Shown here piece after piece: positions 26,537-34,951 of a DNA stretch of 41,975 nucleotides (position 1 is the stretch's first letter; the number at the start of each line of letters is the position of its first letter). The stretch covers positions 1-41,975 of the forward strand of contig WJOY01000047.1 in assembly GCA_009619075.1 (NCBI GenBank). Reading direction: 5' to 3'. Both the position numbers and the translations under genes were made by a program. Origin of the DNA: Dehalococcoidia bacterium. GTDB lineage: Bacteria; Chloroflexota; Dehalococcoidia; GIF9; AB-539-J10. Below the pieces are notes generated by a model. It was given only the letters and a program-made list of their open reading frames with translations. It ran no database searches and was not told the DNA's origin.

Positions 26537-27157
26537 ATGGAATGGAGCAACATAATTAGTGTCATAATTGCCATTCTGGTGATGATTGGTTTGCCTTTGG
26601 CTCTCCGTAAACGAAGGAAGGTTGGTCCCCAGAGGAAAGAGGAGCTTTGCCAGCACCTTCAAAAAATAGGAGTAAGGGCATACCTGGCGCAAATCGCAGA
26701 TAACCGTGAGAAGGTAGGTCAGAGACGCTCTTCGGGAGAGAAGTCTATGGGAATTATTGAGCTAAAGGATAGAAATATAGATTTCATAAATATTACCGGT
26801 GTAGCTAGCCAGTATGGAACTCACTATTTCATTAATTATTTGGTGAGAAACCCGAATATGACGGAAAAACGAAAGTTGAAAAAGACGAGGTTGGTTAGAA
26901 GGAAAAGCGCACTCCTTTGGGGCAAAGTAGTAGGTATCGAATGGAAAGGAGATGAATCCTTAGCAAAGAGCCTCAATTTTGACTATGGGCTAGAAAATAA
27001 ATTATTGCACTCTGAGCTTAAAGATCCGGGGGAAGGCATCTGGATTTTCCCTGAACCCAAGCACGAATATGTCCGGATAAGGACTGCTTATTCTCTTCCC
27101 TCCCCAGAGGCATTTGAGACAATAGGCATCATAGCTAGGTATGTTAAGTCATGGTGA
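26537..27157 (+). CDS. Membrane-anchored hypothetical protein
   Basis: A 206-aa protein with one N-terminal transmembrane segment (about residues 5-23, IISVIIAILVMIGLPLAL) followed by a strongly basic region (RKRRK, later RKLKKTRLVRRK) and a soluble C-terminal domain of mixed strands. I recognise no family. It is preceded by a 133-bp gap with no clear promoter. It may be carried by readthrough from the pur operon. Confidence 0.6.
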   Translation: MEWSNIISVIIAILVMIGLPLALRKRRKVGPQRKEELCQHLQKIGVRAYLAQIADNREKVGQRRSSGEKSMGIIELKDRNIDFINITGVASQYGTHYFINYLVRNPNMTEKRKLKKTRLVRRKSALLWGKVVGIEWKGDESLAKSLNFDYGLENKLLHSELKDPGEGIWIFPEPKHEYVRIRTAYSLPSPEAFETIGIIARYVKSW

Positions 27158-27218
27158 TGAGGGAATAAAAACATCAAAGTTCGATAACAATATCGCTGTG
27201 GTGTTTACGGCAACTTAT

Positions 27219-28196
27219 TCAATAAGCTCGATACCAGTTTTCATTTACTTCACTGGCTTTAAGCTTTGTATACCAGGGAGTCCCATAGGTATTGGCTAAT
27301 TCAGTTAAGCTTTGCAGCCTCCCAATTACAGTATTTTCTAAAAATGCCATTCTTTTCTTTCGGGAGCTAATTCGAGTGGCTTCTTGCCATAAGGCACGTC
27401 CAGCTAGAAAGCCTGAAGCTCCCGCTTGGCAAGCTATCTCAACCTCCTGGTAAAAAAGCTCGAAATTCACGCCGGCACTCAGAATAACCCAAGGAACTTG
27501 GCTTGCCTCATTAAGTTGATGACAAAAATCTAACAACCGGCCTTTATCCTTTTCATATTCAAGGTCAGATGGAAATTCGGACTTAAGCACATCAATGGGG
27601 AGGGCTGTGATTTGCTTGGCTGTTTCAATAACTAACCGCGGCTTTACCCTAGCGAAGTTTTGAGGATTGGCCTCTGCTTTCCCTACTTTATAGCTCACGG
27701 GCTCAACTACGAAGGGCATGTCTTCTACCAGACAATCGCCAGCTAGCTTCTGCACAGTATCCAGTTGTCTTCTAGCAACATCAATGTCGGGGCGATAATA
27801 GAGTAAAAGCTTTGCCCCTGTGGCTCCCATCTTCTTTATCTTTTTAACGTTCCAATCAGGCAATAAATCTGTGACTCTCGCCTCCGCTTCGCCTGAATAA
27901 CCAGTCCCTTCTAAACTTACCAGCAATCCAGTGTCTCTGGGGAGAATGCTAGCAGCAATTGCCTGACCAGCCCCATAAACGGGATCAAGTAAAATAGCAC
28001 TAGCGTGAGGGGCCAAGACTCGGCATAGGTCTAACTTAAAATCCACCATTGTCTGATAACCAATGCTCTCAGGATGTTTTTTATTGAGCATCCTCATCAG
28101 TGAACCCCTATGGTCAAAGGCACACATCGCCATGATGCCCTTCTCATTAGCTAACTGCTGCAAACCCCTTATCTTGCCTATAGATAGTTTTTTCAT
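27219..28196 (-). CDS. LacD-family class I aldolase (tagatose/fructose-1,6-bisphosphate aldolase-like)
   Basis: 325 aa with CAFDHRGSLMRML, ILLDPVYGAGQA, KLLLYYRPD, EDMPFVVEP, and a possible Schiff-base lysine in VLKSEFP, all like LacD tagatose-bisphosphate aldolase. LacD enzymes are relaxed toward fructose-1,6-bisphosphate. It starts four bases after the pfkA stop, in the same direction, so in this organism it probably serves glycolysis as the aldolase following PfkA. Substrate assignment is an inference. Confidence 0.82.
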   Translation of the reverse strand: MKKLSIGKIRGLQQLANEKGIMAMCAFDHRGSLMRMLNKKHPESIGYQTMVDFKLDLCRVLAPHASAILLDPVYGAGQAIAASILPRDTGLLVSLEGTGYSGEAEARVTDLLPDWNVKKIKKMGATGAKLLLYYRPDIDVARRQLDTVQKLAGDCLVEDMPFVVEPVSYKVGKAEANPQNFARVKPRLVIETAKQITALPIDVLKSEFPSDLEYEKDKGRLLDFCHQLNEASQVPWVILSAGVNFELFYQEVEIACQAGASGFLAGRALWQEATRISSRKKRMAFLENTVIGRLQSLTELANTYGTPWYTKLKASEVNENWYRAY

Positions 28197-28200
28197 ATTC

Positions 28201-29175
28201 TTAAGTGGCTAATACCTTCACTAATTGTAGCAAGTTATTATCTAATTCCTTTCTCTTCTCCCATGTTTCTCTCAATGGCGTAAAAGTTATCTTTCCTTTT
28301 AATTCTCCAACCATATAGCCCGTCTTGCCATTAGCCAGAGCGTCAATAGCAGCCGCTCCTAATTTGCTAGCCAAAATCCTGTCCCTAGCCGTTGGTGAGC
28401 CACCTCTCTGTATATGCCCCAGAACACAAACGCGGTAATCTAATCTCAACCTTTCCCACACCTGCTGAGCAACTGGAAATACTCCTCCAGCCTCATCTCC
28501 TTCAGCAACTACTATGATGCTGCATTTTTTGCCCCTCTCAAAGCTACGCTTTATATCAAGGCAAAGCTCCTCTATCTTCGTTTCCGTTTCTGGAATCAAG
28601 ATATCCTCAGCTCCACCAGCAATTCCTACATCTAAGGCGATGAAACCTCTATCTCTTCCCATAACCTCAATGAAAAAGGGGCGCTGTAGGGATCCTGCGG
28701 TGTCTCTAATCTTATCTATGGCGCTTAGAGCTGTATTTATCGCCGTATCGAAACCAATAGCATAGTCAATGCCATAGACATCGTTATCTATGGTACCCGG
28801 AATGCCGATTATTTTTATTCCTCCCACCCCGGCTAAGGCTAATGCACCACGAAAGGTACCGCCACCACCTATGGTTATTAAGCCCTCAATGCCTTCCTGC
28901 TGTAAAATTGCAACTGCCTTCTTTAAGCCTTCCGCTGTTTTCATCTCTTCACAGCGAGCAGTCTCAAGGATAGTGCCACCACGCTGGATGATATTAGCCA
29001 CTGCCCTTGCATCCAATCTCACCAAGTCGCCTTCCAACAGGCCGGCATAGCCTCGCCGAATCCCTATTACCTCTAGTTTATGTTTAACCCCGCAACGGAC
29101 AACCGCTCTGATACAAGCATTCATCCCAGGAGCATCACCACCACTGGTTAAGACACCAATCTTCTTCAATTTCAT
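28201..29175 (-). CDS. pfkA: 6-phosphofructokinase
   Basis: PfkA phosphorylates fructose 6-phosphate. The 324-aa protein has GVLTSGGDAPGMNACIRAVVR, GGTILETARC, GIPGTIDNDV, MGRDRGFIALDVGIAGGAEDILIPE and LGHIQRGGSPTARDR, with standard length. The Gly at the GGGGTFRGA position (residues 102-109) suggests an ATP-type enzyme, although PPi use is not excluded. An extended -10 promoter lies about 50 bases upstream. Confidence 0.94.
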   Translation of the reverse strand: MKLKKIGVLTSGGDAPGMNACIRAVVRCGVKHKLEVIGIRRGYAGLLEGDLVRLDARAVANIIQRGGTILETARCEEMKTAEGLKKAVAILQQEGIEGLITIGGGGTFRGALALAGVGGIKIIGIPGTIDNDVYGIDYAIGFDTAINTALSAIDKIRDTAGSLQRPFFIEVMGRDRGFIALDVGIAGGAEDILIPETETKIEELCLDIKRSFERGKKCSIIVVAEGDEAGGVFPVAQQVWERLRLDYRVCVLGHIQRGGSPTARDRILASKLGAAAIDALANGKTGYMVGELKGKITFTPLRETWEKRKELDNNLLQLVKVLAT

Positions 29176-29221
29176 TTGGTTATCCTTTATTGTTACTCAG
29201 CGCCCTACCGCTCACCTAGCA

Positions 29222-29230
29222 ATTATAACA
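29222..29230 (-). promoter_or_regulatory. Extended -10 promoter for pfkA-aldolase
   Basis: On the minus strand the sequence reads TGTTATAAT (TGn then a perfect TATAAT), 47 bases before the pfkA ATG. No good -35 is present, which an extended -10 can tolerate. Confidence 0.55.
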
Positions 29231-29245
29231 TATCTAATAGCTGGT

Positions 29246-29274
29246 TTGGCTGAATAGCTCAACTATAGTAAAAT
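29246..29274 (+). promoter_or_regulatory. Predicted promoter for otsA-otsB
   Basis: TTGGCT (29,246-29,251), 17 bases, TAAAAT (29,269-29,274), ending 13 bases before the otsA ATG, so the transcript leader would be very short. Divergent from the pfkA promoter. Confidence 0.5.
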
Positions 29275-29287
29275 ATGATTAGAGTCA

Positions 29288-30763
29288 ATGAAGCTGATAT
29301 GGAGCAAGGAAAGTTTATGCAATCTTATAGAGGAGAAATTCTCTGATCATCACCTTATAATCGTCTCTAATCGTGAGCCATATATTCATAATTACGCCGG
29401 TGGTAAGATTAAATGTGAAACTGCAGTTGGAGGTGTAACCACAGCATTAGATTCCGTAATGTGTGCTACAGGCAGCCTCTGGATTGCGTGTGGGAGTACC
29501 AAGGCTGATAGGAAGACAGTAGACTTAAATAATAAGGTAATGGTCCCCCCCGGAGAGCCACTTTATACTCTGAAGCGAGTGTGGCTGACTAAGAAGGAGA
29601 TAAATGGCTACTATTATGGCTTCTCAAATCAAGCACTTTGGCCTCTGTGCCATTCCACTTACGTTCAGCCCATGTTTGATGAATCGCAATGGAACACTTA
29701 TAAGAGGGTAAATAGTATCTTTGCCCAAAGTGTACTGGAGGAGATAGGAAACAGAAAGGCCTTGGTTTTCATCCAGGATTATCATTTTGCTCTACTACCG
29801 CGTTTGATAAAAGAAGCTAGGCCGGAGACTGCAGTAGCACAGTTTTGGCATATCCCCTGGCCTAGACAACAAGTTTTTAGTACCTGCCCCTGGCAGGGAG
29901 AAATATTGGATGGCCTTTTAGGGAATGACCTTTTGGGCTTTCACACAGTGCGCCACTGCCGTAACTTTCTTACCACAGTAAACAGAGTCAGCAAAGCCAG
30001 GGTTAACTATGACAAGGCAGAGGTGATCTTGGATGAAAAGCAAACGTTGGTACGCCACTTCCCTATAAGTGTAGATTTTGAACAACTCTCCCAAGATACC
30101 CAGAAGGGCGAAGTTAAACGAGAAGTAAAAAGGTTGAAGCATAGCCTAGCATTGGAAGGGAAATCTATAGCCATTAGTATAGACAGGCTGGATTATACTA
30201 AAGGAATTCCTCAAAGGCTGATGGCTATAGAGCGTTTTCTAGACAACTGGCCAGAGTATAAAGGAAAAACGGTCTTTATAGAAGCGCAGGTGCCCAGCCG
30301 TACCCAAATCTCAAGCTACAGAAAACTACGAGAGGATGTAGATGCACTGGTGACCAAGATAAACCAGAAACATGCTTTAGGGGATTGGAAGCCCATAATC
30401 ACTCTACCTGGACCTTCGCCCCCTAATACATTGGCAGCTCTAAGATGCCTGGCAGATTTATGCATAGTGAGTTCGCTACATGATGGGATGAACTTGGTGG
30501 CCAAGGAGTTCGTTGCCAGCCAGAGTGATAACGATGGCATTTTAATATTAAGCTCATCCACTGGGGCTGCCAGAGAGCTTGACGATGCTTTATTAATAAA
30601 TCCTCTTGCCATCGACCAATTTGCTGCATCAATTAAGGAAGCTCTGGATATGCCTAAATCAGAAAAGCGTAGACGGATGAGAAGAAAAAGAAGCATAGTT
30701 AGGAAAAGCAATATCTATAAATGGGCTGCCGATATTTTCTCGGAATTAGCAAAATTATCGTAG
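29288..30763 (+). CDS. otsA: Trehalose-6-phosphate synthase (GT20)
   Basis: OtsA joins UDP- (or other NDP-) glucose to glucose 6-phosphate. The 491-aa GT20 protein has SNREPYIHNYAGG, IQDYHFALLP, WHIPWP, LLGNDLLGFHT, DRLDYTKGIPQRL, and the C-terminal SLHDGMNLVAKEFVASQ. Glucosylglycerol-phosphate synthase is a related alternative, but the otsB neighbour 13 bases downstream favours trehalose as a compatible solute. ATG start with little Shine-Dalgarno, consistent with a short leader. Confidence 0.87.
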   Translation: MKLIWSKESLCNLIEEKFSDHHLIIVSNREPYIHNYAGGKIKCETAVGGVTTALDSVMCATGSLWIACGSTKADRKTVDLNNKVMVPPGEPLYTLKRVWLTKKEINGYYYGFSNQALWPLCHSTYVQPMFDESQWNTYKRVNSIFAQSVLEEIGNRKALVFIQDYHFALLPRLIKEARPETAVAQFWHIPWPRQQVFSTCPWQGEILDGLLGNDLLGFHTVRHCRNFLTTVNRVSKARVNYDKAEVILDEKQTLVRHFPISVDFEQLSQDTQKGEVKREVKRLKHSLALEGKSIAISIDRLDYTKGIPQRLMAIERFLDNWPEYKGKTVFIEAQVPSRTQISSYRKLREDVDALVTKINQKHALGDWKPIITLPGPSPPNTLAALRCLADLCIVSSLHDGMNLVAKEFVASQSDNDGILILSSSTGAARELDDALLINPLAIDQFAASIKEALDMPKSEKRRRMRRKRSIVRKSNIYKWAADIFSELAKLS

Positions 30764-30776
30764 CTACAAGCATAGC

Positions 30777-31577
30777 ATGAAACATCTCCTCTCTTACTGG
30801 AACGTTGTTGCTGTCAGAATCAGGGAAGCAAAGCACATATTACTGCTAGTTGATTATGATGGTACATTAACCCCCATCGTAGAAAGGCCTGAATTAGCCC
30901 ACTTATCACCAGAGGTAAAAGAGTGCTTACAAAGGCTGGCTAAAAATCCCCATCTAACCTTAGGGATAATAAGTGGCAGGACCATGGGTGATCTACAAGA
31001 AAGAGTGGGTATCGGGGGCATTATCTATGCTGCGAACCATGGTTTGGAGATAGAAGGACCCGGCCTTAGTTTTGTCCACCCAGCTGCTAGGAAGATTGCG
31101 CCCTTGCTACGTTCTTTATGTCAAGATATTAGTAAAGCTATAACAGGCATTAAAGGAGCTAGAATAGATAATAAAGGGCTAACATTAAGCCTGCACTATC
31201 GATTGGTAGATGAATCACAGCTAGATGAATTGAACAAGATTTTCACTGAAATCGTTAAAACTTCTCTTGCTTCAGGTCAGATAAGAATCACTCCAAGCAA
31301 AAAGGCATACGATATAAGGCCGGCAGCAGATTGGGATAAAGGTAAAGCAGTAGAGTTCATCGCCCAAAAACTTACTGGTGAGGATAAACCATTGATGCTA
31401 TTCCTTGGCGATGATGTAACCGATTACGATGGTTTTCGCACGGTAGATATGAATGACGGGATTTCCATTTTCGTAGGCGAAGAGACTACTAAGCCTCCAG
31501 CTCAATATTTCCTATATTCACCAAGAGAGGTGTACCTGTTCCTCGGCATGCTGAGAGAGACTCTTAGTTCTCAATAA
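30777..31577 (+). CDS. otsB: Trehalose-6-phosphate phosphatase (HAD)
   Basis: OtsB dephosphorylates trehalose 6-phosphate. The 266-aa HAD protein begins LLLVDYDGTLTPIVERP (nucleophile Asp), has GIISGRT, ANHGLEIEGPG, KAYDIRPAADWDKGKAVEFI, and ends with the acidic LGDDVTDYDGF motif. Its last 14 bases overlap tail-to-tail with hisB on the other strand. Confidence 0.92.
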   Translation: MKHLLSYWNVVAVRIREAKHILLLVDYDGTLTPIVERPELAHLSPEVKECLQRLAKNPHLTLGIISGRTMGDLQERVGIGGIIYAANHGLEIEGPGLSFVHPAARKIAPLLRSLCQDISKAITGIKGARIDNKGLTLSLHYRLVDESQLDELNKIFTEIVKTSLASGQIRITPSKKAYDIRPAADWDKGKAVEFIAQKLTGEDKPLMLFLGDDVTDYDGFRTVDMNDGISIFVGEETTKPPAQYFLYSPREVYLFLGMLRETLSSQ

Positions 31578-32154
31578 TCTCTTTGGTGCTAGGAATCCTG
31601 GCGATAATTCGCTCATCAATGCGGGTAGCCGAATCCAGGGCTCGGGCTAAGGCTTTAAACAAGACTTCAACTTTGTGATGGTCATTGATGCCGGTGAGCA
31701 CTTTGGCATGAAGGTTAATTCTAGCCTCGGAGGCAAAGGAAACAAGGAAATGGCGGATTAAATCAGCTTCCAAATCACCTATGCTAGCTTCACTGAAGGA
31801 TGCTTCTATCACACTGTAGGCTCTTCCCCCTATATCCACTGCTACTGCTGCCAGAGCTTCATCCATGGGCACGATAGCATGTGCCATTCGGGTAATGCCT
31901 CGCTTTTCTCCCAGGGCTTGATTAAAGGCTTTACCCAGAGAGATAGCTACATCCTCGACTACATGGTGCTGGTCGGCACCTGTGGCTGAGAGTTTTATGT
32001 CAAATACTCCATGCTGAGCTAGCTGAGCCAGAAGATGGTCAAACATCCTTATACCTGTAGTAATCTTGAATTGCCCACTGCCATCAACATTCAGCTCCAC
32101 CCTGACGTTCGTTTCTGCAGTTTCACGAGTCACTACCGCTTTCCTTTCAGCCAT
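31564..32154 (-). CDS. hisB: Imidazoleglycerol-phosphate dehydratase
   Basis: The 196-aa IGPD domain protein (no phosphatase fusion) has RMFDHLLAQLAQHGVFDI, HHVVEDVAISLGKAF and NDHHKVEVLFKALARAL, the metal-binding His motifs. ATG with a strong AAAGGAGG. It is the last his gene of this operon. The 3' end overlaps otsB by 14 bases, so the genes converge. Confidence 0.96.
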   Translation of the reverse strand: MAERKAVVTRETAETNVRVELNVDGSGQFKITTGIRMFDHLLAQLAQHGVFDIKLSATGADQHHVVEDVAISLGKAFNQALGEKRGITRMAHAIVPMDEALAAVAVDIGGRAYSVIEASFSEASIGDLEADLIRHFLVSFASEARINLHAKVLTGINDHHKVEVLFKALARALDSATRIDERIIARIPSTKEIIEN

Positions 32155-32172
32155 GCTTCAATTCCTCCTTTA

Positions 32173-32206
32173 GAGATTGCTTCGTCGCTTTGCTCCTCGC
32201 AATGAC
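32173..32206 (+). repeat. Dispersed repeat family B (hisC-hisB spacer)
   Basis: GAGATTGCTTCGTCGCTTTG followed by CTCCTCGCAATGAC, differing from the 35,644 copy by one base. It sits between hisB and hisC; another short ACAATGACAAG piece follows. Confidence 0.85.
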
Positions 32207-32248
32207 AAAGAGGGTAATCGCACAATGACAAGAAGACATATTGCTACC

Positions 32249-33373
32249 TTAACACATTCCTTTTAATGCCTCAATTAAGACATCGGTGTCCTCAGGTTTA
32301 CCCACGCTTATCCGCAGATAATTTCTTAATCGTGGGCTATCAAAATAGCGGACAAAGATGCCTCTCTTTTGCAACTGACGCCAAATCTCTTTAGCCAGAG
32401 ATTCTTCGCTGCGCTCAGAATGACAAAAAGGAAGCTCAGAATGACAATGTAAGGAGCAGAGGATAAAATTAGCACTGGAAGGATAGGGTTTTAGCCATTC
32501 TAGCTCTTTTAGTTTATTAAAAAGCCGTTCCCGTTCAGCAACTATTTTTGCTACATTGCCACGAAGATACTCTATATCTGACAGAGAAGCTAAGGCGGCT
32601 GCCTGTGCTGCGACATTAACATTATATGGTTGCTTAATCTTCATAAGGTAGCTGGCTATTTCAGTAGGGAAGATGCCATAGCCTATTCTTAAACCGGCTA
32701 GCCCAGCCCATTTGCTGAATGTACGCAGCACTATCAAGTTGGAATAGTTGGGCACTAAATTAGCCATAGTGACATTACTAAACTCAAAGTAAGCTTCATC
32801 CACCATCACAATTTTCCCAGTGTTGACAAGTTCCATTATCTCCTGCTCAGTAACAGTGTTGCCCGTAGGATTATTAGGTGAAGCGACAGAGATAACCTTA
32901 GTCTTTTCATCCAATATTCTCTTAATGCCAGCTAAATCGATAGCAAAATCTCCACCTCTAGGTACATCAACCACTTTACCACCACACACCTCAGTACTAA
33001 AGGGATACATACCAAATGTTGGTGGACAATTGATAACCTTATCTTCAGGTTTAAGGAAAAGCCTCAGAACAAGATCAATTAGTTCATCACTGCCGCTGCC
33101 ACAAACAATGTGCTCACGATTTGAGCCGGTATATTTCTCTAAGGCTTGTCTAAGCCTTCTTTGTTCCGGGTCGGGGTAGATATAATAGTAAGGGTAGTTA
33201 GCTAAAGCTTGATAGACTTTGGGGGAGCAACCGTAAGGGTTCTCATTGCCATCGAGTTTAATTATCCTTTCTACAGATAATTCAGCCCGCTGGCTCAAAA
33301 TATCCATTGGCTCAATAGGAGTGTAGCTTTTCATAGTTACCAATTCAGGTCTGATTAGTTCTTTCATATCCAT
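32249..33373 (-). CDS. hisC: Histidinol-phosphate aminotransferase
   Basis: HisC is the PLP enzyme converting imidazole acetol phosphate to histidinol phosphate. KLDGNENPYGCSPKV, SGSDELIDL, VASPNNPTGNTV, DEAYFEFS and FSKWAGLAGLRIGYG (the PLP lysine) are seen, with NYLRISVG near the C-terminus. The track ORF starts 12 residues earlier; I prefer the ATG at 33,373 (MDMKELIRPEL), with a second ATG two codons on. About 19 residues (CHSELPFCHSERSEESLAK) come from a dispersed repeat inserted in frame in the C-terminal domain. Confidence 0.94.
   Translation of the reverse strand: MDMKELIRPELVTMKSYTPIEPMDILSQRAELSVERIIKLDGNENPYGCSPKVYQALANYPYYYIYPDPEQRRLRQALEKYTGSNREHIVCGSGSDELIDLVLRLFLKPEDKVINCPPTFGMYPFSTEVCGGKVVDVPRGGDFAIDLAGIKRILDEKTKVISVASPNNPTGNTVTEQEIMELVNTGKIVMVDEAYFEFSNVTMANLVPNYSNLIVLRTFSKWAGLAGLRIGYGIFPTEIASYLMKIKQPYNVNVAAQAAALASLSDIEYLRGNVAKIVAERERLFNKLKELEWLKPYPSSANFILCSLHCHSELPFCHSERSEESLAKEIWRQLQKRGIFVRYFDSPRLRNYLRISVGKPEDTDVLIEALKGMC
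32398..32448 (+). repeat. Dispersed repeat family C inside hisC
   Basis: GAGATTCTTCGCTGCGCTCA then GAATGAC, with a second GCTCAGAATGACA end. The translated CHSERSEES peptide is in the hisC frame and in a loop between strands of the C-terminal domain. Confidence 0.85.
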
Positions 33374-33397
33374 TTCAACTAAAACCAAATGGTAAAA

Positions 33398-33535
33398 ATA
33401 AAAAATCAAAATGACAACTTAAAATGTAAAACTTTTTATTTTTGCTCTGTATTTTTGCCTTTTGCATTTTAATCTTTTAGTTAGCTCTCATCCTTTTCTG
33501 TAGAGAGGCATCTCCCATTAAGGGAGAGCAAAATA
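33398..33535. repeat. AT-rich hisD-hisC spacer with repeat-like segments
   Basis: This spacer has no gene. It holds an AT-rich stretch with AAAATGTAAAAC and GCATTTTAATC arms of imperfect symmetry (33,420-33,475). A fragment resembling repeat A (CATCTCCCATTAAGGGAGAG) lies near 33,510-33,529. Confidence 0.5.
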
Positions 33536-34870
33536 TTACTTAAGATTTCCTTGCATTCTTATCCTTCTTTCCATCGCTTGAGCGTGGGCATCCAACCCCT
33601 CAGCTTTAGCTATTATCACCGCTGCTTGGCTTAGTTCTCGCATAGTCGCCTTGTCTAGAGCGACAATATTGGTAATTTTTAGGAAATCCTCAACACCTAA
33701 AGAGGAGCTAAAGCGAGCACTGCCTTGGGTAGGCAATACATGTGATGGACCAGCAATATAATCCCCTAAAACCACCGGTGAATCTTCTCCAATAAAAATA
33801 CAGCCCGCATTATGAATCTTGGGCATTATGGAGGAGGCATCAGATACCATGAGAGAAAGATGCTCTGGAGCATAAAGGTTGACCAGTTCGATAGCCTCAT
33901 CAAAGTTATTGACCAATATAATCATTCCTCTATCAATAGCCTGGGTAGCGATAGAGCGGCGTTTCAACTTCCCCAATTGCTGAACCACTTCTCTCTCAAC
34001 TTGATTAGCCAAACCAGACGAAGTAGTAATCAAAATCGCCTGCGCTAAAGGGTCATGCTCAGCTTGAGCTAGAAGGTCAGCGGCGCAAAGTGAAGGGTTA
34101 GCTGTCTCATCAGCCACAATCACTATCTCGCTTGGTCCTTGAAGTCCATCAATAGCCACTGTGCCATAGACCATTTTCTTAGCCAAGGTCACAAAGATAT
34201 TGCCGGGGCCACAGATTTTGTCCACTTTGGGTATTGACTCAGTCCCGAAAGCTAAAGCAGCGATAGCTTGAGCCCCGCCAACTTTGAAAATACGCTCGAC
34301 TTTTGCAATATCAGCCGCTACCAATGTAGGTGCCGGGATGCTGCCATTTTTACCAGGTGGCGAAGCCACGATAATCTCCCTGACCCCAGCTATCTTAGCT
34401 GGTATGGCTGTCATTAGCACCGTAGATGGATAGGTAGCAGTACCACCTGGAATATATAAACCCACTCTATCTAGTGGCTGGACTTGCCTGGCTAAATATT
34501 GGTTAACAAATATAGTGCCACTCTTACCGGCACAAACAAGATGGAAATCTCGTATTCTCTTAGCTGCTAATTCGAGCGCTGAGACAAGTCCCTTGCCTAC
34601 CATATCGTAAGCTGCTGAAATTTCTTGCTTGCCTACCTCTAAGGAATCAAGTTCGACAGCATCTAACTTTTTAGCATAATAGAAAAGAGCTTCATCACCT
34701 TTATCACGAACGTCACCAATGATACGTTCCACTACTTCTTTGGGGGAAAGTTCTTCTCCAAAGACGTGCTTTATTTGTGTTGCCACTTGCGGCGAGACAA
34801 TGAAAGATTCCAGAAAAGTTTTTCTGGTCAGCAATTGTCTTGCCTTATTAAATCCTTTGACTCTTATCAT
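33536..34870 (-). CDS. hisD: Histidinol dehydrogenase
   Basis: HisD oxidises histidinol to histidine with NAD. The 444-aa protein has YIPGGTATYPSTVLM, KVGGAQAIAALAFGTESIPKVDKICGPGN, DGLQGPSEIVIVADE, DLLAQAEHDPLA and GPSHVLPTQGSARFSSSLGVEDF, with zinc ligands present. ATG start at 34,870; repeat material separates it from hisG. Confidence 0.97.
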   Translation of the reverse strand: MIRVKGFNKARQLLTRKTFLESFIVSPQVATQIKHVFGEELSPKEVVERIIGDVRDKGDEALFYYAKKLDAVELDSLEVGKQEISAAYDMVGKGLVSALELAAKRIRDFHLVCAGKSGTIFVNQYLARQVQPLDRVGLYIPGGTATYPSTVLMTAIPAKIAGVREIIVASPPGKNGSIPAPTLVAADIAKVERIFKVGGAQAIAALAFGTESIPKVDKICGPGNIFVTLAKKMVYGTVAIDGLQGPSEIVIVADETANPSLCAADLLAQAEHDPLAQAILITTSSGLANQVEREVVQQLGKLKRRSIATQAIDRGMIILVNNFDEAIELVNLYAPEHLSLMVSDASSIMPKIHNAGCIFIGEDSPVVLGDYIAGPSHVLPTQGSARFSSSLGVEDFLKITNIVALDKATMRELSQAAVIIAKAEGLDAHAQAMERRIRMQGNLK

Positions 34871-34880
34871 AATAATCTTT

Positions 34881-34940
34881 TCACCCTCACCTTAATTCTC
34901 TCCCTTGACGGGAGAGGAGAATTGGCTCGCAATGACAAAA
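34881..34940. repeat. Composite of repeat A and repeat B end in the hisG-hisD spacer
   Basis: CACCCTCACCTTAATTCTCT, then CCCTTGACGGGAGAGGAGAA, then GGCTCGCAATGACAAAA. The first two parts match the 6,005 repeat in reverse and the last matches one end of family B. Confidence 0.75.
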
Positions 34941-34951
34941 GGGAGAGTTAA

